Source: Chlorokybus atmophyticus
Lineage: Eukaryota; Streptophyta; Chlorokybophyceae; Chlorokybales; Chlorokybaceae
Direction of reading: 5' to 3'
Length of the DNA: 64,000 nucleotides
Assembly (NCBI GenBank): GCA_009103225.1
Contig: RHPI01002955.1
Coordinates: forward strand, 249,238-313,237
Below the pieces are notes generated by a model. It searched no databases, was not told where the DNA came from, and worked only from the letters and a program-made list of their open reading frames with translations. Below, piece after piece: positions 20,145 to 29,612 of the stretch. A program made the translations under genes and the position numbers. The stretch's first letter is position 1. Each line of letters starts with the position of its first letter.

Positions 20145-20508
20145 CAATCGCTATCGTGGCATGCTCCTTGGTTTCCTCCTCGTGGATCCTCTTCTGGCAC
20201 TCGCGCATGAAGTGGCCGTTCATCTTGCAGTAGTGACACTCTTTGTCACGTGGTGGCTTCCCACCGCCTGCTTTGCTCCTGCTTTGTGTGTGTTGAGGAG
20301 ATGAGGCAGCAAGTGCGATAGGTTCTCCACCGTTCTCTATCTCCTCAACATCCAACTTGCCTTCCACAGCTAGCAGCTTAGGCACTACATTAGCGAACTT
20401 CAACACCACATAAAAAGACTCCATCACTGTCACTAGCGTAGCAAAACTCTTCCCTAAGCCACCTGGAACTGCCCACATCACCTCCTCTTCCTTCACATCG
20501 CGGCCCAC
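20145..20508 (-). pseudogene. gag: Gag fragment of gag-only family A
   Basis: It encodes the C-terminal third including VKEEEVMWAV and the CCHC knuckle CHYCKMNGHFMREC, homologous to the intact proteins at 38609-39394 and 43159-43944. It is cut at 20508. Confidence 0.85.
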
Positions 20509-20800
20509 TCAATCATGCCAACCGATGCGTGCTCAGCAAATTATCTTCGAGCTCTCGCCATTTGACCCACTCGGACTTTGGCGTCATTCTGTGCAAGACC
20601 TCGTAGTGACCACATTAGACATGTCGCTTAGCGCTAACCCAGCACTTTGTGGGCTTGTTTAAGGGAGCCAACAAGAACGCTTTTTTGTCCCAAAGCACGC
20701 ATAATGCTACTGACTGGATCAAGCGGCACAAGTACATGCGCGACGGCAGGCATATGAAGCATCACGCGCTGCTGCTAGCCAACTTGCAGGGGCATTTGGC
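20509..20800. other. No recognised feature
   Basis: Short stretch between the gag-only relic and the next gag relic. I see no gene in it. Confidence 0.4.
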
Positions 20801-21240
20801 ATCGCTGGTGCCTCCACCACATTTGAGACGATGCCACCTTTCGCAATCGCGATCACTCCGCAGGGGCACACAACTGCTAGTTACCAAGCGAGGGCGTTGG
20901 CATATCAGTTGATCGGGGTAAGCGCTGCTTCCTTCCTTGTTCGAGGATATGCCGGAAGACCAGCGTGATGATGCAGGGCGAGTTTACCTCACCCAACAAG
21001 GGGACACCACACATTAGGGTGGAACTAGTATGGTGGGAGAGTAACAACTCCGTATCGCGCTCGAATGACAAGCAGTTATGCTGCACGGGCCGGAGCGCAA
21101 TGCAAAAAAACAAGTGATGGGGATGCGAGGGCGCAGCGCAGCTTGAGCACGGCTAGTGACGTGGCTCATTGCAAACCACTCTACCGGACCCATGTTTGCT
21201 TGCTACGACAGAGCATAAAGCATATCACACAATCCCGGGG
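20801..21240 (+). pseudogene. gag: Relic of methyltransferase-family gag, C-terminal part
   Basis: Short blocks match the gag at 51230-51560: YQARALAYQL against QARALAQQTRG, DDAGRVYLTQQGD against REPGRGYLTPQG, and GDVAH.KPL against LVTWLVTNHP. Several shifts and stops break it. Confidence 0.6.
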
Positions 21241-21389
21241 GACATTTTGTATGCAATGTTAATGGAGCTTCTTGTGGTTTTTAACTCATCTTATGAACTA
21301 TTTGCATGCTTTAAGGCCTCTTGCACCTACTAAGTTAAGGAAACTTAATTAACTCTCGCGTCTGCTAGCACGGTATAGTCCTCCGCTTC

Positions 21390-22555
21390 AAGGTGGCAAA
21401 ATCTTGATATTCCAATGGTCTACTCTGAAATCTGCAACGGGCATTTGATGAGGCACCATGTGCCAGCAAAGTTGTTGGCCCGTGTATATGGCAAGCTACA
21501 GTCCATGTTCATGATATCGAGCCCTGTCATTAAACTCGTGACTTGGCATACACGCCGTTTTTAAGAAAAGGAGTTCACACATGGTGCGCTACGCGGAGCG
21601 GAGATTGATGAGCTTACATGGATGCGAGACCACTTTGAGGAGCGCATTACGTGGCGCGCATATGGTCTATAGTGCAGCCGAACATCGTGCAGTTTGTAGA
21701 CATTAGCGGCACTGATTGGGGACTAGTGCGCCGTGGCACGGCTACCACAATAGCAAAGGGCACATTCACGTCTAAGGAGTGCCTCACTTCATCAACATGT
21801 CGTGAGCGTATGTGCCTTGAGCGTGCACTGCTCACTGTAGAGGCGGTGTCACAGCCCACTCGACCACAAGAGACTTGGTGCTTTTATGGGCGATTTGTGG
21901 TAACTTAATGTAACTTCCCATTACACTCCCCCCACTTAAGAACGCTGATGTCCTCGGCAGATGTGTATGCTCAGGTGGGAAATTATCCCAGGGATTTATT
22001 GGGTCGGTCACCGGCCCCACGGTTGAGGTTCGGCCAATTTAGGCCCAAACCAGTTAACGCGCGCATAGCGCACCGCTGCCGGCCCCACAGGTCGCATCAC
22101 GACAGGCAAGTCACATCCTGCCGCGCCAACTGAACATTGGCGCGACTGCCACTCGGCAAGTCGTGCCAACGACCCATCGATGATGGCACTTATGAAGTGA
22201 CCATTTACAATGTTATTGGATCGAGAAACAACGATCGCGAAATTCGTGTGCATGGCAGGAATCGAACCCGGGTTTGAAGCTGCGATGACCAATGTCACAA
22301 CCCACTCGAGCACAAAAGACTTGGTGCTTTTATGGTCAATTTGTGGTAATCTAATGCACCTTCCCATGATAACCGGAGCTATGTGGGTAGGATTATGCTA
22401 TGCTATGGCAATGCCCGCAGTGTATACTGCATCATGTGCAAAGATGGCAGTGAGGCCGCACACTTGCAGCAAGTGGCATATCGCATCCGTTGACATTGCT
22501 ACCGCCATTGCATCCGCTTACGCGTGGAATGGTTGCCATGCGAGTTTGACGAAGA
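21390..22555 (+). pseudogene. RT/RNase H part of an older DIRS/PAT-like element (left piece)
   Basis: It matches the younger copy at 25990-26560. Recognisable parts are QFVDISGTDWGLVRRGTATT, a Leu-rich stretch (RALLTVEA), then after the TRIM1 insertion the GDARNV- and GSEAEHL-like region. It stops at 22555 in the middle of the motif read as NEEADALF in the younger copy. There the younger element's terminal repeat begins. The same gene resumes at 28655. Confidence 0.8.
21847..22371 (-). mobile_element. TRIM1 copy, minus orientation
   Basis: Repeats at 21847-21925 and 22293-22371 (79 bp each) match the TRIM1 LTR in reverse. The internal part carries the reverse complement of the B-box segment (GAATCGAACCCGGGTTTGA) and of the purine tract (CTCCCCCCAC). 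It interrupts the older DIRS-like RNase H. The target duplication is not clear. Confidence 0.85.
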
Positions 22556-22762
22556 GGCATATGAGTTCATGAAGCGCATGACATGCGCGCCCATGAACTC
22601 AAGAACTTGTGAATGAGTTATGAGACTCTTGTGCCCCTAGTGCCCTAGGCACTTGGGGGCACAAGCCCTCATTAGAGTGAGTTGTGAGTCACAAGCTCCT
22701 TATCTAATTGCTTCCCACGTCAAGCACGGCGGCGCCATCCTTGACGTGGGTGGTGAGTGTGG
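22556..22762 (+). repeat. A1 terminal repeat of the PAT-like element
   Basis: It begins TATGAGTTCATGAAGCGC and matches 28146-28349. It includes a hairpin, arms about 22628-22644 and 22648-22665 with loop CTA, conserved in all A-type copies of the window. Confidence 0.8.
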
Positions 22763-22794
22763 TGAGAAGGTGTGGACGGAGGCGGCCCTCCACC

Positions 22795-24258
22795 ATGGTC
22801 ACACGGTCACAAGCGAGTGCCCACGATAATGGAAAGGAGGTGGCGGCCACGGCCGCAATGGCGTTGCTAGCCGCCAATTGCTCATTGCGGCCTAAGAGTC
22901 CGCGTCGTGAGGTGGAGGAGGGAAGGATGGAGAGAGAGGAGGGAGAGGTGCGCCCCGCCGGCGGTGGGAGAGAAGAGGAGGTGAATAAGGAGGGTGGTGG
23001 TGGAGGCGAGGATGAGGAGTTCGATGAGGAGTTGGATGAGGGCTTTCGCCCAAAGCGCCCAAATCGGGCTCCAAGTCCAAATCGCTCTACCACCCCGTCC
23101 ATGATGTCCGTGGAGGACATGGCGAGGAGGCTGGAGGTGTTGGAGGCGGAGAACATTCGCTTAAAGCATGGGAAGGTGCCGGTCATCCCTTATAAGCCCG
23201 TCGCCAACGAGCCCACCCACCCCCTACTTGTGAGCATCTTTCGCCGCTATAATGGCGACTCCACTAACCCCAAAGCTCGAGTGGGAGCTATGGCCACCCG
23301 CTTCAGCGAGCCCGTGACCCCTTGGAAGGAGAACTTGAAGAAGCGGGCTCGACAACACCTTGAGGTGGCGGCTCATCCCGGCTCGGCGGCATCCTCTTTC
23401 GTCAGGGTGCCTGCGCACCTTGCCGAGGACCCCCACTTCGCCAAGGCCGAAAGTTGAAAGGTGGGCTCATTTTTTGTTGAGCACCGCCATATGCACGCAC
23501 ATCCGGCTCCGGACTTCGCCCACGCACGCTTGCACATGCGTGCATTATGGGCCTTATGAAGGCGCCAGCCCAGATAGCTACACACTCATTCAATTAGCTA
23601 CATGCGTTCCGCATCCCTCCTCCCCCCATGTCCGGAGGGGGGGGAGGGGCCCGCACTTAACACCATTATATGTTCACCTCTGCATTCACATTATAACTAC
23701 CCCACAGCAAAGGAACGAGCACAACAGGGCACAACATCTGCATTTGCATGCGCATATGCATATAATAGGTATGGGAACGGATTGTGGTGCACTTGGCGCT
23801 AGACCCAGTGGCTTTGAGCCCGTAGGAACATGCAATGTGTGTTGCTCATGTGTGCTCTGTGCGCAGCATTGGATGAGGTGTGTAAGCAATTCCACTATGT
23901 GGAAATGGCCAACAAGCATGAATGGAAGGTCGTAGACGAGCTGGTGCGCAACCCCCTCGCCATGGATGATGATGAGGCAAAGCGCCTACAGAAGGCGTTA
24001 AAGGATGTGGCTGCGGCGCAGCCCAAGCCCAAGGCAAAGCCTGCCTACCATCCCAACAAGGGGCGGGGCCAGTACCCCCCCCCGCTACTTGGGGTCCTAT
24101 GCATCGGGTGCGGGGCAGACCAGTTACCGGACCGCTCCTATGCAGTCTCAGGCAGCTTCTACTGGGGGCCAGCGGGATGTCCGCACCTGCTACAACTGTG
24201 GGAAGCCCGGGCACCTGCGTGCCTATTGCCGTGAGCCTGCAGGGCGTGGGGGCCATTA
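22795..24258 (+). pseudogene. Gag-like ORF of the PAT-like element, interrupted
   Basis: The first open part (22795-23457) starts MVTRSQASAHDNGK. It is highly acidic in the middle, then has a short leucine-zipper-like helix (EDMARRLEVLEAENIRLK). About 400 noncoding bases (23458-23868) follow, either an insertion or an intron. The frame resumes with FHYVEMANKHEWKVVDELV and ends with a CCHC knuckle, CYNCGKPGHLRAYC. A run of nine C (24075-24083) shifts the frame just before the knuckle; it may be a real mutation or a sequence error. Confidence 0.75.
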
Positions 24259-24625
24259 GCTCTCATAGTAGCCCCGTAGCTGTGTTATAACAGCCTAGTA
24301 GCTGTACACTTGTACGCATATATTGCATGTACTTGCTTTTGACGTCTTAAATGACCCTCGAATGGAATTACTCTGAGTTCATGATTATGACGCAATGACG
24401 CTGAAGTAGAGCCAAAGAACGTGCAATTTTAACACGGTTTGCTATGGTTGCGACTTGTTTGGCTCATAACTTTCGGTTGATACCCCGGCCAGACGAAAGT
24501 TTCTTGATATTTAGAGACTCCTCGGCTTAAGCGCCGAGAAACGCTTCCTTCTGAACGTTTCCATCGAACATCGTTTGCAAAAGTTATGACCTTGCCAAGA
24601 TGAGAGTGCATGCACTCACTTCGTG
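24259..24625 (+). other. Spacer between gag and pol of the PAT-like element
   Basis: No open frame or motif is recognised. It may hold the internal start of pol expression. Confidence 0.4.
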
Positions 24626-27040
24626 CGTATACGGGGTGCAGAAACGGCGGCAGCGTGCATAGTGGCACTTGACTACACTTTAATTGAGTCGGTGGTGGAG
24701 GACTGGATGAAACACCATGTGTTTGCACGAGCACCTAGCAATTTGGTGGTGGAAGGCTTATATATGAGGCACCGCTTATGGCGGGCCCTGCCAGCATGGC
24801 AGCAGTTGTGTGAGTCTGCCATGGTGCTCGCGTGGGTGGAGTACGGGTACAAGCTACCTTGGGCGACTGACCCACCCCCGGAATGGGCATTCACCAACCA
24901 CAAGGGTGTACATGAGTTTGCGGACTTCACTGCGGCTGCCATTGCCAACCTAGTGCATAGTGGGGCCGCACAAGAGTGTGTGACACCCTACCTCGTGGTG
25001 AGCCCTCTCAACGTGGTTGACAATGGCCGCAAGCTGCGCCTCATTATGGACTTGCGCTATGTCACCTCCTACTTGGTTGACACGCCATTGAAGTATAAGG
25101 ATGTGTGTTGAGAACTAGTGATGCGCCTAGTGTGTGTGTATTTGCCTCCTACATACAAGTGTGCACACTCTCAGGACAAGTGCAGCAAGCACGCCAACTA
25201 TAAAGACAATGTGCGACCCACTGTATTAAGCAGTATACAGTGTCTTATACACTATGCTACTAAGTACTAGTCAACTCTAGTCAACTCTAGTCAAAGTCAA
25301 CACTAGTGAACACTAGTCAATGGTCAAAGTCAACGGTCAAAGTCAAAGTTGACCATGGTTGACCATAACTGCCGTAACTCCCGTAACTCTCCTAACTCTC
25401 GTAACTCCCGTAACTATAAAGGTTAAGCTAATCGTACCAACTACATGTAGGCGCCACCTATACATGTACTTTCAACAAGCTATAACATTTAACAATGTGC
25501 GCAGCATTCCAGACTTGCTGCAGCCCGAGGACTGGTTGTTCTCTACGGACTTGAAGTCCGGATACCATCATGTAGACATACACCCCACCTTCTGGGGCTA
25601 CTTGGGGTTCTCATTTGCGGGCAAAGTGTACAACTTTTGCTCCCTGCCGTTTGGGTTGAGCACATTTTGCTTTTTATTCACTAAGCTGTTGAAGCAATTG
25701 GTGCGCCGTTAGCGTGTACAATGCATCCGCGTCCTGCCATACATTGACGATATCCTGTTTGCTGCTAGCTCCAAGGCTGCGCATGCCTCCACCCTGGCCG
25801 TAGTGAAAGCAGATGCAGCATGGTGCGGTTTGGTGATCAATGCCAAGGCGCAAACGGTGTTCAGTCGAGTGATTGTATTCCTGGGCTTTGTATGGGATAC
25901 ACACGCTGGCGTGGTACGTGTTCCTGGCAAGAGATGGTTTGCTCCGAGATCTGCAGCGTGCTTTTGGTGAGAGGCGCCATGTCCCAGTAAAGTTGCAGGC
26001 CAGGATTTGTGGCAAGCTACAATCTATGTTCTTAATGTTAGGGCCTGCAGTCAAACTCATGACTTGGCATACACGCCGCTTGATTGAGACGCGCCGCTCC
26101 TGAAATTCACACATGGTGCTGCGCAAGGCGGAGATTGATAAGTTTACGTGGTTGCTAGACCACTTCGAGGAGCTGAACATGGCACCTATTTGGCCAATAG
26201 CGCAGCCGGATATAGTGCAATTTGTGGATGCTAGCGGCACCGATGGGGGACTAGTGCGCCATGGCACAGCTACCCCCGTGGCGAAAGGCACACTCACACC
26301 GGCTGAGTGCTTGACTTCATCCACATATTTATTGCGAGCTACTCGGACTTGAGCGTGCCCTACTCACTGTGGAGGAGGAGCTACATGGACGCACGGTGCT
26401 CTGCTATGGCGATGCCCGCAATGTGTAGTACATTATGCGTCAAGGGGGCAGTGAGGCCGAGCACTTGCAGCAAGGGGCATGCCGTATTTTCTTACATTGC
26501 TACCGGCATTGCATCCTCTTGCATGTGGAGTGGTTACCACGTGAGCTCAATGAGGAGGCGGACGCGCTTTTCAAAGCACTGAATTGGAACGGTTGGACCT
26601 TGCAAACCCCATGGGTCAGCTTGCTCGCCCGCAAGTGGGGCGCCTTTGATGTAGACCGCTTCGCCACGGATGCCAACATTGTGTGTGTGGCCTTCAACTC
26701 GGTGTTGCCATGTCCGGGCTCATGCGGCAATGCCTTTCACTCTGACTGGAGTGGTTGCAACAACCGGTGCCATCCCCCACCACACCATGTTGGCACTGTC
26801 CTGCACCATGCCCGCGAAGGCAAGGCTCACATGTGCCTCATTGTGCCCGAGTGGACAACCCAAACTTGGTGGCCCGTGCTCTGCCCCGGTGGGGTGTGGG
26901 CACCATTTGTTACACATGTTGTGAGCATACCCAGAGGCCCAGCCTGCTTGTGGCCTAGCCCTCAAGCCACGCAACTGCAAGGGGGCTTGCCCAATAGTCG
27001 CATGTGGGCATTGCGGATTGACTTGTGTCCTGGCCATTGA
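24626..27040 (+). pseudogene. RT, RNase H and Dam-like region of the PAT-like element
   Basis: RT begins in 24626-25105 (GAAQECVTPYLVVSPLNVV, LRLIMDLRYVTSYL). A solo LTR interrupts it, and it continues from 25500 with DWLFSTDLKSGYHHVDIHP, LPFGLS and the catalytic YIDD (25740-25751). RNase H follows (QFVDASGTDGGLV, ELNEEADALF). After it comes a region with FDVDRFATDANIVCVAFNS, HSDWSGCNNRCHPPP and LIVPEWTTQTWWPVLCP. This matches the position and pattern of the Dam-like methyltransferase segment described in DIRS elements. Stops near 25711, 26103 and 26340 and at least two frame changes show it is inactive. Confidence 0.85.
25106..25494 (-). repeat. Solo LTR, family A, inside PAT-like RT
   Basis: It runs from TGTTGAGAAC to TTTAACA and is flanked by exact ATGTG duplications (25101-25105 and 25495-25499). 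Without the LTR and one duplication the RT frame reads through, which confirms it as the insert. Confidence 0.95.
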
Positions 27041-27099
27041 CACATGTTGTGTGCAGCTGCTATTAAGCGTACCTATAATTGCTCATGCCCAACGTCTTC

Positions 27100-28035
27100 G
27101 GAGACTAGGAGATTGAGCGCGTGCGCACCTTATACCCGGCAGTGGCAACGGCGTCACGTGCTACTAGCACCCTCCGCGGCCATGAGGGCTACTGGCGCCG
27201 CTTTGTGGAGTTCTGCACGCCTCGTGGTTGGGCTGCCCTACCAGCAGACCCTGGCACAGTGGCCCTTTTTTTGACCAAGGTGTTGGTGGATTCCACCACC
27301 CCGGCATCTGTGAAACATGCCTCTTCGGCCATACATGCTGCGCATAACATGGCAGGCTAGGCCTCTGCCACTACGCATGCACTCATTGATGTGGTGCGTG
27401 AGGCCGCTGCTAGGCTGCTCCCATCGAACACGCGGAAGAAGGACGCCTACGCGCCTGAGCTCTTGCGAGCCATGGTCTCGCACTTTGCACGCAACGGGTG
27501 GGACTTGGTAGCCAGGTTGCAAACGGTGGCGGTGCTGTTGCGGTTTGCAGGTATTATGCGGTATTTCGACGTGGTGGAGGTCAACACGGCGGACATTGTC
27601 TTTCACCCAGGCCGCATGGATATCATCATCCCGCGCAGCAAAACCGATCAACACGGTGTGGGCGCCACAGTGCATATAGCTGCTGTGGGTGGTGATTTGT
27701 GCCCTGTGATGCACACCAAAAAGTTGTTATTTGCCTAGGGATATCGGCACGCGGGCTCGCGCAAGTTGCTGCGCTCCATTATACAGGTGGGGGGAACGTG
27801 CATTATACGCAACACCGTGGTACCATATGGCACCATCTTTGGGAGAAGGCAGCCATTAAGGCGGCAGGGGAGGACCCCACGCGCTTTGGCACACATTTTG
27901 CCCGTTCGAGAGATGCGACCCAAGCCGTGAAAGCTGGTGTGCCCTAGCACATGTGGCAGCAATTCGGGCGTTGGAAGCCTGCCACTGCAGCTAAGGGCTA
28001 TGTGTGCGCCGCGTTGCTTGAGTTGCACAAGCTAA
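27100..28035 (+). pseudogene. Tyrosine recombinase of the PAT-like element, broken
   Basis: The N-terminal part (LRGHEGYWRRFVEFC, ALPADPGTVALFL) leads to a stop at 27358. The catalytic part then has LRFAGIMRYFDVVEV (Arg), IPRSKTDQHGVGA (Lys), THFARS (His-x-x-Arg, about 27891-27908), QQFGRWKP (Trp) and KGYVC (Tyr). This is the R-K-H-R-W-Y set of integrase-family tyrosine recombinases, which insert a circular intermediate without target duplication. Stops at 27738 and 27945 and two shifts separate the motifs. Confidence 0.83.
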
Positions 28036-28072
28036 CAAGGAGCCTCACCTTAGGTGGTACGCGCTCAAACTG

Positions 28073-28655
28073 TTTTTATCCATCTATCGACCCATAGCGA
28101 CCCCCCAACATGAGTTGTGTGTTGCCTATAACTCGTGTGTGAGTTATATGAGTTCATGAAGCGCATGACATGCGCGCCCATGATATCAAAAACTCGTTAA
28201 TGAGTTATGAGACTCTTGTGCCCCCGAGTGCCCTAGGCACTTGGGGGCACACGCATTCACTAGAGTGAGTTGTCAGTCACAAGCTCCTTATCTAGTCGCT
28301 TGAAACCCTAGCACGGTGGCGCCATCCTTGGTGTGGGTGGCGAGTGTGGTTTACTATTCAGGTGTACAGGCTTCTCAGGCTTCGACCTTTGCATCAGCGG
28401 CAATGGCGCCGTCACTAAGTCGAAGACCGAAGAAGCGCGTAACTTTCGCACATGCCGTGAAGAAATAGTTCCCAAAGTTGTAGCCTAGCACCCTAGTGCA
28501 GACGTTGTTTATAGGTCAGCTTGTATCTGTACACTTGCGCATTTGTATTATGCTGCACTTGGGTGATGGGTGTAGCCACCGTGCTATTGACCCATAACGA
28601 TCCCCCAGCATGAGCTGTGTGTCGCATATAACTCGTGTGTGAGTTCTCCTCGCCT
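28073..28655 (+). repeat. B1-A2-B2 right terminal region of the PAT-like element
   Basis: B1 (about 28073-28140) and B2 (about 28577-28650) share GACCCATA, CGA[CT]CCCCCA and ATGAG[CT]TGTGTGT followed by ATAACTCGTGTGTGAGTT. A2 (28146-28349) matches A1. A 230-base unique stretch lies between A2 and B2. Confidence 0.78.
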
Positions 28656-28781
28656 AGGGCGATGCGCTCTTCAAGCCACCAAATAGAATGGTTGGACTCT
28701 ATAAACCCCTTGGGTCTACTTGCTCGCCCGCAAGTGGGGCCCCTTTCATGTTAACCATTTTGCCACAAACGCCAACACTGT
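28656..28781 (+). pseudogene. Older DIRS/PAT-like element, continuation of RNase H
   Basis: GATGCGCTCTTCAAGCC resumes the DALFK motif broken at 22555. It runs through the TWxxLLARKWGAFDVDRFA-like region to GCCAACACTGT, where copia element C begins. Confidence 0.8.
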
Positions 28782-29072
28782 TGTTAACGGTACTGGGCTA
28801 GGCTCCTTAGGTAAATTTCTATGATCATCTTCACCTTGACTATTACAGTCAACAGCCATTATGGCAGTTGTAGTTCACTATGGTCGATAATGACTTGGAC
28901 CCTTGACTTTGGCTTTGACCGTTGATTTTTACATTGACTAGTGTTGACTAGCACTCACTAGTGTACAATATATTTAAGATACTGTATGTTGTGCAATACA
29001 GTAAAATCCACTCTGCTCTACTTTTTAACGCCACTAGTGCGTGTGCATTGCTACTACTGTGCAATCTCAATG
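28782..29072 (+). repeat. 5' LTR of copia C
   Basis: It begins TGTTAACGGTAC and ends GCAATCTCAA. It matches 35468-35786 and 48654-48935, and 45085-45410 in reverse. Confidence 0.82.
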
Positions 29073-29085
29073 GCGTATGTGCCAA

Positions 29086-29612
29086 TACTAGCGCTTGTTG
29101 CACGATGCAAGTCTGCTAAAGAGTTGTGGCAAAAGTTTGCAGTTGTGTATAATCAAAAATTATGCTAGGAAGTTGCAGTTGAGGAAGCAGTTAAATGCTT
29201 TGAGGAATTTCCTAAACTTGTCCTCAAGTTCATCTCGCGACCTAGGCAATTGTGGGATGACTTGCTCGTCATTGGTCATAGAGCGAAGGAGGTGGAGGTC
29301 GTTTGGGCAATCCTCGCTGGCCTACCCAAGGAGTACGAGATTATTGTCACCATGAAGTCATCTAGTGAGGAGTTCACCCTTAAAGCGGTCACCCCACGCA
29401 TGTGACAAGTCGAAAACGGGCATGCACTTCACGCCATAATGATGCTGAAGCTGTGGCATTCATGACACAATCCAACCCACGCCCCAACAACAACAATAGT
29501 GGTGGGAAGAAGGAAACGCGTGCTTGCCAGTATTGCGACAAAAGGGACACCTGAAAAAGAATTGTCAAAAGTTGAAGCGCGATCAGCAACAAAAACAAGG
29601 TTTTGATAGGTA
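29086..29612 (+). pseudogene. gag: Gag remnant of copia C
   Basis: It lacks the N-terminal part. It reads LVARCKSAKELWQKF, then in other frames HRAKEVEVVWAILAGLPKEYE and a damaged CCHC knuckle (CQYCDKRDT). Homologous to the gag pieces at 44429-45014 and 49006-49276. Confidence 0.8.

Larger units (their letters stand above)
19156..20508 (-). mobile_element. Truncated gag-only family A element, minus orientation
   Basis: 19156-20140 matches the noncoding 3' region of the intact gag-only elements (for example 39395-40040 read in reverse). 20145-20508 holds the last third of the gag. TRIM3 (19272-19779) interrupts it. Both LTRs are absent. Confidence 0.85.
22556..28655 (+). mobile_element. PAT-like (DIRS order) tyrosine-recombinase retroelement
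   Basis: It encodes gag, RT-RNase H, a Dam-like segment and a tyrosine recombinase, without integrase or LTRs. The ends show the split direct repeat pattern: A1 at the left (22556-22762), then B1 (about 28073-28140), A2 (28146-28349) and B2 (about 28577-28650) at the right. The same layout is known from PAT of Panagrellus and kangaroo of Volvox. Coding parts contain stops and frame breaks, and a solo LTR interrupts RT. It lies inside the RNase H gene of an older relative. Confidence 0.87.

Noticed and set aside
22250-22290. tRNA gene candidate on the minus strand (CCCGGGTTTGAAG region), and similar ones at 6890-6925 and 16355-16430.
   Set aside because: Each lies at the same place in a TRIM-type element, cannot form a full cloverleaf by eye and lacks a proper acceptor stem. 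I treat them as tRNA-like promoter parts.
28200-28260. CRISPR-like or rho-independent terminator from the GTGCCCC/GGGGGCAC hairpin.
   Set aside because: The window is eukaryotic, and the hairpin is a conserved part of PAT-like terminal repeats.
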